64,000 bases of DNA from Streptomyces sp. NBC_00525 (GTDB lineage Bacteria > Actinomycetota > Actinomycetes > Streptomycetales > Streptomycetaceae): positions 5,890,001-5,954,000 of the forward strand of contig NZ_CP107834.1 in assembly GCF_036346595.1 (NCBI RefSeq), written 5' to 3'. Shown here piece after piece: positions 9,716 to 18,155 of this stretch. Every line of letters begins with the position of its first letter. Position 1 is the stretch's first letter. A program made the translations under genes and the position numbers. The notes beneath the pieces are model-generated. The model was not told the origin of the DNA and ran no database searches. It saw only the letters and a list, made by a program, of their open reading frames with translations.

Positions 9716-10522
9716 GTGACCCGAGTCCGTGGATACTTCCACCCCAAGACGGCGACCGGTGCGTCGTCGCTGATCCCCTCGCCGCCCTGGCACTACTCCG
9801 GCGACCTGCTCACCGTGGAGTACCGCACCGACCCCGCCCGCGTACGCGAACTGCTGCCCGCTCCCCTGGAACTCGCCGACGAGGACCCCGGCGCGGTGGC
9901 CCTGATCTGGGCCGACTGGCAGTCCTGCGCCGCCGAGGGGGCCGAACTGCTCGACCCGGTGCTCGCCCAGTACAAGGAGGCGTTCGCGGTCGTGCGCTGC
10001 GCGTACCGCGGCCGGACCTACAGCCGCTGCGTCCACATCTGGGTCGACAAGGACTTCGCCATCGCCCGCGGACTGCACCAGGGCTATCCGAAGAAGCTCG
10101 GCTCCATCCACCAGACCCGCCCCCACCCCTACGGGCCGGCCCCGCGCATCGAGGCGGGCGCCCGCTTCGGCGCCACCCTCGCCGCCGCCGACCGCCGCCT
10201 GGCCCAGGCCGTCGTCACCCTGCGCGAGCCGTCCGAGACCAACGGCTTCGTCAACTCCCACCCGATGGCCCACCACCGCTGGCTGCCCTCCATCGAGAAG
10301 GGCGGCGGCCTCGCCCTGGACGAGCTGGTCGTGTCCGGCGCCGCCGCCTTCGAGGCCGGGCCGGCCTGGACCGGCGACGCCGAACTCGAACTCTTCGAGG
10401 CACCCACCGAGGAACTCGCCCGCCTCGAAGTCCGCGAACCCATCGCCGCCTACTACCGGCAGGTCGGTGTGGTGTGGGACGGCGGCCGACTCCTCGAATC
10501 CGGCACCTCCGGCGCCGAGTGA
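9716..10522 (+). CDS. Acetoacetate decarboxylase family protein
   Basis: Probable Schiff-base decarboxylase of the ADC fold, 268 aa. The Lys pair of the family is present in GYPKKLGS (Lys126/Lys127), and upstream strands SRCVHIWVDKDFAIARG fit the conserved core. GTG 9716 follows AGAAGGAAG and is preferred to the in-frame start at 9593, which would add a Pro-rich leader. As first gene of the rightward operon with HpaE-, HpaD- and HpaG-like genes, it may decarboxylate a ring-cleavage product, for example the tricarboxylate step done by HpaG in enteric bacteria. That assignment is inference; ADC-fold proteins catalyse varied reactions. Confidence 0.82.
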   Translation: MTRVRGYFHPKTATGASSLIPSPPWHYSGDLLTVEYRTDPARVRELLPAPLELADEDPGAVALIWADWQSCAAEGAELLDPVLAQYKEAFAVVRCAYRGRTYSRCVHIWVDKDFAIARGLHQGYPKKLGSIHQTRPHPYGPAPRIEAGARFGATLAAADRRLAQAVVTLREPSETNGFVNSHPMAHHRWLPSIEKGGGLALDELVVSGAAAFEAGPAWTGDAELELFEAPTEELARLEVREPIAAYYRQVGVVWDGGRLLESGTSGAE

Positions 10523-10551
10523 CCCCCGAACGACAGGCCAGGAGAGCGGAC

Positions 10552-12171
10552 ATGCCCCACGACCACCCCACGGACGACCGCACGGTCCACGACGATCCCG
10601 TGGTCCACGACGACTCCGTGGTCCACGACGACGCCACGATCCACGACGACGCCACGGTCCACCACGACCCGGCCGGCCGTTCCGCGCCGGCCGACCGCCC
10701 CGAGCCCGCGCCCCCGCACCGCGTCACCGTCGCCGGGGTCGCCGTCGACACCCGCCACTACATCGGCGGCCGCCGCGTCGCCTCCGCCCACACCTTCACC
10801 GACCACTCGCCCATCGACGGCGCCTCCCTCGGCGAGATCGCGCGCGGCACCCCCGCCGAGGCGGAGGCCGCCGTCGCCGCCGCCAAGGCAGCCTTCCCCG
10901 GCTGGGCCGCCACCCCGAGGGCCGAACGCGCCCGCCTCCTGCACGCCGTCGCCGACGGCGTCGAACGGCGCCTCGAAGAACTGGCCGCCGTGGAGACCGC
11001 GGACAACGGCGCCCTGCTCCGCTCCCACCTGCGCGGCGTCATGCCCCGCGTCGCCCACAACTTCCGCTTCTTCGCCGACTGGCTGCTCTCCCTGGGCCAC
11101 GAGGACTTCACCACCCGCGACCACACCAACCACGTCAGCTGGGACCCGGCCGGACCCTGCGTCCTGATCACCCCATGGAACGCCCCGCTGATGCTCGCCA
11201 CCTGGAAGGTCGCCCCCGCCCTCGCGGCCGGCAACACCGTCGTCCTCAAGCCCGCCGAGTGGTCCCCGCTCACCGCCTCGCTGCTCGCCGACATCGCCGC
11301 CGAAGCGGGCCTGCCCGCCGGTGTCCTCAACGTGGTCCAGGGCTACGGCGCCGAAGTCGGCGACGCCCTCACCGCCCACCCCGACGTGCGCCGCATCAGC
11401 TTCACCGGCTCGGTGCCCACCGCACGGCACATCGCCGCCTCCGCGGCCGCCCACCTCACCCCGCTCAGCCTCGAACTGGGCGGCAAGTCCCCGCTGCTGG
11501 TCTTCGCCGACGCCGATCTCGACCTCGCCGCCGGCCTCGCCGCCGAGCAGTACGACAACGCGGGCCAGGTGTGCCTGGCCGCCACCCGCATCCTCGTCGA
11601 GGAGTCCGTCGCCGAGGAGTTCACCCAGCGCCTGGTCGCCCGCGCCTCCCGGCTCCGCCAGGGCGACCCGCGCGACGAGGCCACCGACATCGGCCCCACC
11701 ATCCACCCCCGCCAGCTGGACAAGATCGACGGATTCGTACGCCGGGCGCTCGACGCCGGGGCCCGGACCCTCCTCGGCGGCCGGCGCGGCACCGGGCAGT
11801 ACTACCTCCCCACCCTCCTCACGGACGTGCGCCAGGACTCCGAGATCGTCCAGGAGGAGGTCTTCGGACCGGTCCTGACCCTGCAGACCTTCACCGGCGA
11901 GGACGAGGCCGTACGCCTCGCCAACGACACCCGCTTCGGACTGGCCGCCACCCTCGCCACCGGCGACCCGGAGCGCGCCGACCGGGTCACCGCCCGGCTC
12001 GTCGCCGGCACCGTCTGGGTGAACTGCTTCTTCGTACGCGACCTCAAGGCCCCCTTCGGCGGCGCCCGCCAGTCCGGCGTCGGCCGCGAGGGCGGCACCT
12101 GGAGCTTCGACTTCTACTGCGACGTCAAGAACACCGTCACCGCCCCGAAGGGATGGCAGCCCCATGGGTGA
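10552..12171 (+). CDS. Aldehyde dehydrogenase, HpaE-like, with repeat N-terminus
   Basis: NAD-dependent aldehyde dehydrogenase, 539 aa. The core starts near residue 60 (HYIGGRRVASA) and has ITPWNAPL, FTGSVPTARH, the base region LELGGKSPLLVF and the nucleophile Cys in GQVCLAATR. Context with an extradiol dioxygenase and FAH-family gene suggests 5-carboxymethyl-2-hydroxymuconate semialdehyde as substrate (HpaE role). Residues ~12-42 are an added tail of five six-residue units of the form VHDDxx, encoded by an 18-bp tandem repeat. The His/Asp spacing could bind metal, or it may be a neutral repeat expansion. ATG 10552 follows AGGAGAG; it overlaps the next gene by eight bases. Confidence 0.88.
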   Translation: MPHDHPTDDRTVHDDPVVHDDSVVHDDATIHDDATVHHDPAGRSAPADRPEPAPPHRVTVAGVAVDTRHYIGGRRVASAHTFTDHSPIDGASLGEIARGTPAEAEAAVAAAKAAFPGWAATPRAERARLLHAVADGVERRLEELAAVETADNGALLRSHLRGVMPRVAHNFRFFADWLLSLGHEDFTTRDHTNHVSWDPAGPCVLITPWNAPLMLATWKVAPALAAGNTVVLKPAEWSPLTASLLADIAAEAGLPAGVLNVVQGYGAEVGDALTAHPDVRRISFTGSVPTARHIAASAAAHLTPLSLELGGKSPLLVFADADLDLAAGLAAEQYDNAGQVCLAATRILVEESVAEEFTQRLVARASRLRQGDPRDEATDIGPTIHPRQLDKIDGFVRRALDAGARTLLGGRRGTGQYYLPTLLTDVRQDSEIVQEEVFGPVLTLQTFTGEDEAVRLANDTRFGLAATLATGDPERADRVTARLVAGTVWVNCFFVRDLKAPFGGARQSGVGREGGTWSFDFYCDVKNTVTAPKGWQPHG

Positions 12172-13111
12172 GATCACGGGAGCGGGGCTGCTCGCCCACG
12201 TACCCACCATCGTGCTCCCCGAGAGCACCCGCCGGGAGCTGAACGAGGGCAAGGAGATCAGCCTCGTCACCGGCCTGCGGCAACTGCGCCGCGACGTGTT
12301 CGAACGCGACGACTACGACACCGTCGTCGTCCTGGACTCCCACTGGGCCACCACCGTCGAGTTCGTCGTCACCGCCCAGGAACGCCGCTCCGGCCTCTAC
12401 ACGTCCGAGGAACTGCCGCGCTGCATGTGCCGGATGCCCTACGACTACCGCGGCGACCCCGAACTCGCCCGCAACATCGCCTCGTTCGCCGACCGGCACG
12501 AGACCTGGATCACCCCGATCGACGACGCGTACCTGCCCGTGTACTACGCCACGACCAACCTGTGGAAGTACCTCGGCGAGGGCCTGCCGGACAAGCGCTG
12601 GGTCTCCATCGGGGTCTGCCAGACCGGCGACATGGAGGACCATCTGCGCCTGGGCCGCGCCCTGGCCGACGGCATCGCCGCCACTCCGGGCCGCCGCGTC
12701 CTGCTCATCGCCTCCGGAGCGCTCTCGCACACCTTCTGGCCGCTGCGCCAACTGCGCGACCACGAGGCCAGCGACCCGGTCCACATCTTCTCGCCCGAGG
12801 CACGGGCCGCCGACGAGGAGCGCATCGCCTGGTTCAGGGAGGGCCGCCACGACCGGGTCCTGGACACCATGGACGACTTCTGGGCCTTCCGGCCGGAGGC
12901 GAAATTCTTCCACTACCTGATGATGGCCGGCGCGCTCGGCGAACGGGCCTGCACCGCACCGGGCCGCCAGTACGGGGAGTACGAGAACTCCGTCGGCACC
13001 GGCCAGGTCCTGCTCTGGTTCGACCGCCCCGACACCGGCTGGACCGGTACCGCCCCCGGACAGCCGGCCCCCCGCACCGCCCCCGGACAGCCGGCCCCCG
13101 CCTCCGCCTGA
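12164..13111 (+). CDS. hpaD: Class III extradiol dioxygenase, HpaD-like
   Basis: Fe(II) ring-cleavage dioxygenase of the LigB superfamily, 315 aa. Landmarks shared with 3,4-dihydroxyphenylacetate 2,3-dioxygenase are LAHVPTIVLPE (first metal His), VVVLDSHW (second His region), SGLYTSEELP and SGALSHTF, plus a C-terminal SVGTGQVLLWF. It would open homoprotocatechuate to 5-carboxymethyl-2-hydroxymuconate semialdehyde, the substrate of the upstream dehydrogenase. It starts inside the upstream gene (8-nt overlap). The last ~20 residues are a Pro/Ala tail made of a duplicated TAPGQPAP unit, absent from the usual family length. Confidence 0.87.
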   Translation: MGEITGAGLLAHVPTIVLPESTRRELNEGKEISLVTGLRQLRRDVFERDDYDTVVVLDSHWATTVEFVVTAQERRSGLYTSEELPRCMCRMPYDYRGDPELARNIASFADRHETWITPIDDAYLPVYYATTNLWKYLGEGLPDKRWVSIGVCQTGDMEDHLRLGRALADGIAATPGRRVLLIASGALSHTFWPLRQLRDHEASDPVHIFSPEARAADEERIAWFREGRHDRVLDTMDDFWAFRPEAKFFHYLMMAGALGERACTAPGRQYGEYENSVGTGQVLLWFDRPDTGWTGTAPGQPAPRTAPGQPAPASA

Positions 13112-13131
13112 ACCGCCAGAAAGGCTCCACC

Positions 13132-13977
13132 ATGCCCGAGTACCGCCGCGTCCTGCTCGACGGCGCGATCGTCGAGACGGTCCGCGACGGCGACGAACTC
13201 GTCGCCGGAGACGGCCGCCGCGTGCGCGTCGAGGACGCCCACCACCTGCCGCCCGTCGTCCCGTCCAAGGTGATCGCGGTCCACCTCAACCACCGCAGCC
13301 GCGTCGACGAGTTCCGGATCGGCCTGCCCGACACCCCCACGTACTTCCACAAGCCGACCTCGGCCCTCAACGCCCACCGGGGCGCCGTGGTCCGCCCCGA
13401 GGGCTGCCGCTGGCTCAACTACGAGGGCGAGGTCGCCATCGTCATCGGCCGCACCGCCCGCAACATCTCCCCGGCCGACGCGGGCCACTACATCGCCGGC
13501 TACACCGTGGCCAACGACTACGGCCTGCACGACTTCCGGGACACCGACGCCGGGTCCATGCTCCGGGTCAAGGGCTCCGACACCCTGTGCCCGCTCGGCC
13601 CCGGCCTCGTCACCGACTGGGACTTCCGGGGCAAGCGGCTGCGGACCTACGTCAACGGTGAGGTCGTCCAGGACGGCTCCACCGACGAGATGACCTGGGA
13701 CATGCACTACCTGGTCGCCGACATCGCCCGCACCATCACCCTGTACCCCGGCGACGTCCTGCTCTCCGGCACCCCGGCCAACTCCCGGCCGGTCGCCCCC
13801 GGCGACGTCGTCGAGGTCGAGGTCGAGGGCCTCGGCCGGCTCACCAACCACATCGTCACCGGACCCACCGCGATCCGCACCGACGTGGGCGCCCAGCCCA
13901 CCGAGTCCGAGGAGGTGCTGTCCACCGCGCTCGGCGGCGACTGGGAGTTCCGCGGCATCCGGCCGCCCGGGCGCTGA
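13132..13977 (+). CDS. Fumarylacetoacetate hydrolase family protein, HpaG-like
   Basis: Single FAH-domain enzyme of 281 aa acting on a ring-fission dicarboxylate or tricarboxylate (isomerase/decarboxylase role in the homoprotocatechuate route). The metal ligands are visible as YEGEVAIVIG (two Glu) and VANDYGLHDFRD (Asp). KGSDTLCPLGP and LSGTPANSRPV are typical C-terminal family motifs. ATG 13132 is preceded by AGAAAGG; the longer in-frame ORF upstream lies in another gene. HpaG of enteric bacteria is a tandem two-domain protein; here only one FAH domain is present, and the ADC-like protein may take over one activity (inference). Confidence 0.88.
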   Translation: MPEYRRVLLDGAIVETVRDGDELVAGDGRRVRVEDAHHLPPVVPSKVIAVHLNHRSRVDEFRIGLPDTPTYFHKPTSALNAHRGAVVRPEGCRWLNYEGEVAIVIGRTARNISPADAGHYIAGYTVANDYGLHDFRDTDAGSMLRVKGSDTLCPLGPGLVTDWDFRGKRLRTYVNGEVVQDGSTDEMTWDMHYLVADIARTITLYPGDVLLSGTPANSRPVAPGDVVEVEVEGLGRLTNHIVTGPTAIRTDVGAQPTESEEVLSTALGGDWEFRGIRPPGR

Positions 13978-14005
13978 CGATCACGCCGCCGGTAGCCTCC
14001 ACGCC

Positions 14006-14638
14006 ATGAGCGAAGACGCCCGCCCCACCGGCACCCGCAAGCCCGTCACCAACTACGGATCGGGGCGCGGCGCCCTGCTGGACGCCGCCGTGCGCGTGGT
14101 CGCACGGGGCGGGCTGCGCGGCCTGACCTACCGGGCCGTCGCCGAGGAGGCCGGAGTCACCCACGGACTCGTCGTCCACCACTTCGGCTCCCGCGACGCC
14201 CTCATCGAGGAGGCCGTGGACCACGCCTTCCGTTCCTCGCTCGACGTCAGCTCCCTGGACACCGGCGCCGAACGGGCCGGGGAGTTCGCCGAGGGCCTGG
14301 GCAGCATGGTGGAGACGGGCCCCGACCTCCAGGCGTTCCAGTACGAACTGCTCCTGGAGGCCCGGCGCAGGCCGGACCTGATGCCCAGGCTGCGCGCCCT
14401 GTACGACGAATACTTCGAGACCGCGCGCCGCGATCTGGCCCGCATCCTGTCCCGGCCCGTGGACCGGGGGCTGTCCCGGCTGGTCTTCGCGGCGCTGGAG
14501 GGCCTGGTCCTGCACCAGCTGGTCTTCGGGGAGCGCGAGGTGACGGAGGAGGCCCTGGCGGAACTGCGCACCCTGCTCGAACGCCTGGCCGACACCGACG
14601 CACGAACCACCCCCGACACCACTTTCGACCCCACCTGA
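14006..14638 (+). CDS. TetR family transcriptional regulator
   Basis: Repressor of 210 aa with an N-terminal helix-turn-helix (LLDAAVRVVARGGLRGL then YRAVAEEAGVTHGLVVHHF, residues ~24-63). The C-terminal domain contains the LLLEARRRPDLMPRL pattern seen in regulators of catabolic genes. A candidate -10 TAGCCT (13993-13998) ends seven bases before the ATG and there is no ribosome site, so the transcript may be leaderless. It sits between the meta-cleavage operon and the PuuC-like/PuuD-like pair and could control either. Confidence 0.87.
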   Translation: MSEDARPTGTRKPVTNYGSGRGALLDAAVRVVARGGLRGLTYRAVAEEAGVTHGLVVHHFGSRDALIEEAVDHAFRSSLDVSSLDTGAERAGEFAEGLGSMVETGPDLQAFQYELLLEARRRPDLMPRLRALYDEYFETARRDLARILSRPVDRGLSRLVFAALEGLVLHQLVFGEREVTEEALAELRTLLERLADTDARTTPDTTFDPT

Positions 14639-14656
14639 CCGAAACGAGGACGCACG

Positions 14657-16141
14657 GTGGACGCCACCCACGACGACTGGATACGCCGGGCCGCCGCGCT
14701 CCGCCCCTCCGGCGCGCACTTCATCGACGGCCGCGCCCACGAGGGCGCCCGCACGTTCACCGTCGTCTCGCCCCGCGACGGCAAGGCGCTGGCCGAGGTC
14801 GCGGACGGCGGTGCGGCCGAGGTGGACCTCGCCGTCGCCGCCGCCCGCCGCGCCTTCGACGAAGGGCCCTGGCCCCGGCTCGCCCCCGCCGAACGCGGCC
14901 GCGTCCTCCTGCGCGTCGCCGACCTGATCGAGGAGCACCGCGCCGACCTCGCCCTCACCGTCAGCCTGGAGATGGGCAAGCCCGTCACCGACGCGTACAC
15001 CATCGAACTGCGCGCCCTGATCACCACCTTCCGCTGGTACGGGCAGCTCGCCGACAAACTCACCGACGAGTCCCCGCACACCGAGCCCGACTCCCTCGCC
15101 CTGGTCACCCGCGAACCGACGGGCGTCGTGGGCGCGGTCGTGCCCTGGAACTTCCCGCTCACCCTGGCCGGCTGGAAGATCGCACCCGCGCTCGCCGCAG
15201 GCTGCACGGTCGTCCTCAAGCCCTCGGAGAAGTCCCCGCTGTCCGCGCTGCTGCTCGCCAGGATCGCGGCCGCGGCCGGACTGCCCCCCGGAGTCCTCAA
15301 CGTCGTGGCCGGCGACGGACCGGTCACCGGACGCGCCCTCGGCCTCCACCCCGGCGTCGACGTCCTCGCCTTCACCGGCTCCACCGCCGTGGGCCGCCAC
15401 TACCTGCGCTACGCCGCCGACTCCAACCTCAAGCGCGTCTGGCTCGAACTGGGCGGCAAGTCCCCCAACATCATCCTCCCCGACGCGCCCGACCTGGCCG
15501 CGGCCGCCGCCACCGCGGCCTGGGGCATCTTCTTCAACCAGGGCGAGATGTGCACCGCGCCCTCCCGGCTCCTCGTGCACTCCTCCGTCGCCGAGCAGGT
15601 CACCGAGGCGATCGTCGAACGGGCCCGCACCCTGCGCGTCGGCGACCCCCTCGACCCGGAGACCGAGATGGGCGCCCTGGCCGGACAGGACCACCTCGAC
15701 CGGGTCCTCGGCCACATCCAAACCGCCGTCGACGCCGGGGCCCGGCTGCGCACCGGCGGTGAACGGACCCTGCTGGAGACCGGCGGGACGTATCTGCGGC
15801 CCACCGTCTTCGACCGGGTCGACCCCGGCTCGGCGCTCGCCCGCGAAGAGGTCTTCGGGCCCGTCCTCTCCGTCCTCCCCTTCGACGACATCGACGAGGC
15901 GGTGGCCCTCGCCAACGCCACCGAGTACGGCCTGGCGGCCGGGCTGTGGACGTCGGACCTGTCCACCGCGCACCGGGTCTCCCGCGCCCTGCGCGCCGGC
16001 ACCGTCTGGGTCAACTGCTACGAGGAGGGCGACCTGACCGTCCCCTTCGGCGGCATGAAGCAGTCCGGCAACGGCCGCGACAAGTCCGCCCACGCCCTGG
16101 AGAAGTACACCGAACTCAAGACCACCTGGATACGGCTGTGA
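14657..16141 (+). CDS. Aldehyde dehydrogenase, PuuC-like
   Basis: NAD(P)-dependent aldehyde dehydrogenase of 494 aa. Motifs are VVPWNFPLTLAGWK, FTGSTAVGRHYL, LELGGKSPNII, the nucleophile Cys in NQGEMCTAPSR and EVFGPVLSVLPF. The GEMC context and NLKRVWLELGGKSP are typical of the gamma-glutamyl-aminobutyraldehyde and betaine aldehyde dehydrogenase branch. The 16-nt gap after TetR and the GTGA overlap with a gamma-glutamyl hydrolase gene support a role in oxidizing a gamma-glutamylated aldehyde. GTG 14657 has ACGAGGA upstream. Confidence 0.9.
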   Translation: MDATHDDWIRRAAALRPSGAHFIDGRAHEGARTFTVVSPRDGKALAEVADGGAAEVDLAVAAARRAFDEGPWPRLAPAERGRVLLRVADLIEEHRADLALTVSLEMGKPVTDAYTIELRALITTFRWYGQLADKLTDESPHTEPDSLALVTREPTGVVGAVVPWNFPLTLAGWKIAPALAAGCTVVLKPSEKSPLSALLLARIAAAAGLPPGVLNVVAGDGPVTGRALGLHPGVDVLAFTGSTAVGRHYLRYAADSNLKRVWLELGGKSPNIILPDAPDLAAAAATAAWGIFFNQGEMCTAPSRLLVHSSVAEQVTEAIVERARTLRVGDPLDPETEMGALAGQDHLDRVLGHIQTAVDAGARLRTGGERTLLETGGTYLRPTVFDRVDPGSALAREEVFGPVLSVLPFDDIDEAVALANATEYGLAAGLWTSDLSTAHRVSRALRAGTVWVNCYEEGDLTVPFGGMKQSGNGRDKSAHALEKYTELKTTWIRL

Positions 16142-16875
16142 CCGGCCCCGCCCGCCCCCTCATCGCGATACCCGCCCGCTTCTCCACCGGCGCCACGGCA
16201 CTGCGCCACGCCGCCGAGGTCAACGCCCGCGCCCTGGTCGAGGCCGTCTGGCGGGCGGGCGGCGAACCCGCCACCATCCACCCGTACGCCCCCGGCGGCC
16301 GGGCCGACCCGGCGGACACCGCCGCCCGGCTCGCCCGCTTCGACGGCCTGCTGCTGCCCGGCGGCGGAGACCTCGCCCCGCACCGCTACGGAGCCGGGCA
16401 CGCCCACGCGAGCGTCTACGACGTGGACGACGAACAGGACGCCTTCGACCTGGAGGCCGCCCGGCAGGCCTCCGCGCTGGGGCTGCCGCTGCTGGCGATC
16501 TGCCGCGGCCTCCAGGTGGTCAACACCGCCCTGAACGGCACCCTGCACCAGGACATGGGCGGCCCCGGCCGCGACCACCGCCACGTCCGGCACCCCGTCC
16601 ACCTCACCCCCGGCTCCACCACCGCCCGCGTCACCGGCACCGACCGGATCGAGGCGTCCTGCTACCACCACCAGCACATCGACCGCCTCGGCACCGGCCT
16701 GACCGTCACCGCCCGCGCCACCGACGGCACAGTCGAAGCCATCGAGGCCCCGGACACCCCCGGCTGGTTCCTGGCCGTCCAGTGGCACCCCGAGGACACC
16801 GCAGCCACCGACCCCACCCAACAGGCAATCTTCAACGCCCTGATCACAGCCGCCCGAGCCCACCGATTCGTATGA
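16138..16875 (+). CDS. Class I glutamine amidotransferase-like gamma-glutamyl hydrolase
   Basis: Peptidase C26 family, 245 aa, PuuD-like: hydrolyses the gamma-glutamyl amide and frees glutamate and the acid product. The catalytic triad is visible: Cys in AICRGLQVVN, His and Glu in VQWHPEDT. LLLPGGGDLAPHRYG is the oxyanion-hole region. GTG 16138 overlaps the preceding stop codon (GTGA), showing coupling to the aldehyde dehydrogenase. Together with the glutamine-synthetase-like ligase this gives three of the four PuuA-B-C-D activities; no PuuB-type oxidase is seen in the window. Confidence 0.9.
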   Translation: MTGPARPLIAIPARFSTGATALRHAAEVNARALVEAVWRAGGEPATIHPYAPGGRADPADTAARLARFDGLLLPGGGDLAPHRYGAGHAHASVYDVDDEQDAFDLEAARQASALGLPLLAICRGLQVVNTALNGTLHQDMGGPGRDHRHVRHPVHLTPGSTTARVTGTDRIEASCYHHQHIDRLGTGLTVTARATDGTVEAIEAPDTPGWFLAVQWHPEDTAATDPTQQAIFNALITAARAHRFV

Positions 16876-16950
16876 CCACGCGGCCCGGGCACCGACGAGG
16901 TGGAGTGCTCCAGGGAGTCGTCCTGACGAGTAATAGTCAATAGTTGTGGA

Positions 16951-17322
16951 TCAGCTCGATTCTCTTGATCCCCTGTGGTTGCCGCCCGCCTCCAGCTCTC
17001 TGCGCAGACGTCTGATCTCTGCGACGAGGCGGGGGACGGCTTCGCGGGCGGTGGCGATGAACTGCGCGTTCTCGTCCCACCGTTCGTCAGCGGCATCCAC
17101 GTAGCGGGGCTGCTGGACCAGGGTCGCGGCTACGATCTCGCGGTGGTCGAAGTTCGGCCAGCGCCTGCCCGGGCCGGTGTCCGGCGTGGTGCTCACGGCG
17201 ACGAGGTGCATCGCGTGCTCGTCGTCGAGGCCGCGAACGAACCAGGGTCCGGGCGTGGCAGCCTGCGCGAGTTCGTCGAGCTCGTCGAGTTCGCCGTCGC
17301 TGAGCGGTTCCGGGATGGTCAT
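16951..17322 (-). CDS. Phage-type hypothetical protein
   Basis: Small acidic protein of 123 aa. The ATPGPW motif near the N-terminus and the C-terminal pattern NAQFIATAREAVPRLVAEIRRL are recurrent in uncharacterised phage and prophage proteins (Ead/Ea22-like). Its ATG shares a base with the stop of the upstream fusion ORF (TGATG). Start and frame are supported by amino-acid patterns only. It marks the left side of the accessory island. Confidence 0.6.
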   Translation of the reverse strand: MTIPEPLSDGELDELDELAQAATPGPWFVRGLDDEHAMHLVAVSTTPDTGPGRRWPNFDHREIVAATLVQQPRYVDAADERWDENAQFIATAREAVPRLVAEIRRLRRELEAGGNHRGSRESS

Positions 17323-17723
17323 CAGGCCGCGCTCTCCTCTCTCTCCATGAGGTGGCCGTTCTCGAACGTCGCGCCCGCACGGATCAGCGCGACCAGGTCG
17401 GCGCCTGTGATCGCGCGGCGGTCGCGGGCGGACTCGACAGGGTTCGTGGTCCGCGAGTGGATCCAGTGTGCGGCAGGGAAATCGTAGAACGTCAGCAGTT
17501 CCCCGCGGCCGTCGGTGATCTCGGCAAAGCCTTTGGGCCACTTCGGCCCGTAGGGCTTCGGGAACGCCTCGACCGCCTTCCCGGCGTACGCGCGATCCCC
17601 GTTCCGGGCACCGCCGCGGCCTCCAGCTCGGACCCGGTCGAGCCCAGCAGGACACCCTCCTCCAGGCCCGTCGTTGGATCGCCGAGGGCGCCGACAGCGG
17701 GCCCCGCTCCGAGCCCTCGGCAC
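17322..17723 (-). pseudogene. IS256-family transposase fragment fused to unknown tail
   Basis: Open frame whose middle (FYDFPAAHWIHSRTTNPVES, preceded by KPYGPKWPKGFAEITD) is the C-terminal signature of IS256/Mutator transposases, where the catalytic Glu lies in NPxES. The frame before it is random in character and the usual FATVR continuation is replaced by a different segment (ITGADLVALIRAGATFENG) that couples to the phage-type gene. So only ~50 codons of transposase remain, joined to a foreign tail. A transposition or deletion scar is the likely origin. Confidence 0.65.
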
Positions 17724-17799
17724 AGCTGGAATGGTCGATTACCTGGCGATGCTCGTCCGGGCCCGCGCGGACCAGGTCCTCACCTTTGCCGCCGAGACC

Positions 17800-18065
17800 G
17801 TCGCCGCGCACCTTGAGGCCCACCCTGCATGACGTCCCCCATCAGCGCCCGCCGCAGCTCGACGAGATCCTCGAAGACGCCGCGCAGGCAGGGTTGGCCA
17901 TGTCCTGCGAAGACCGCACCGGAAGCCTCCCGGCCACCCTCGCCGCATCCAAGCCGGACGGCCGCTTCCTGGAGCACGTGGCCGAAAGACCACCAGCCCC
18001 GGGTCGACGCCTTCCTCGAACGACTGCCCGAGGTGCTCAACAGCTCTCCGCGCGAGCGGAGGTGA
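17800..18065 (+). pseudogene. Class I SAM methyltransferase remnant
   Basis: Two pieces of an O-methyltransferase-like protein can be read in different frames. The first (about 17830-17980) contains GLAMSCEDRTGSLPATLAASKP then DGRFLE, the stretch just before the SAM-binding GxGxG. The second (about 17985-18060) contains KDHQPRVDAFLERLPEVL, which in such proteins lies near the C-terminus. The SAM-binding core between them is missing. The end of the second piece runs into an orphan CRISPR repeat at 18041. Family assignment is by eye. Confidence 0.5.
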
Positions 18066-18069
18066 GGGG
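18041..18069 (+). repeat. Orphan CRISPR repeat, inverted relative to array 1
   Basis: Bases 18044-18066 match the array repeat in reverse-complement orientation over 23 consecutive positions; three bases at each end differ. It lies ~87 nt beyond the leader-distal end of array 1 and points the opposite way. Confidence 0.75.
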
Positions 18070-18155
18070 GCGGCGGCTTCCATTTCACAGGGGTCGCATG
18101 AGTTCTCCCCTCGCGCGGACAGAGTTCCCCCGGCGTCAAGTCGTCCGATGCGAGA

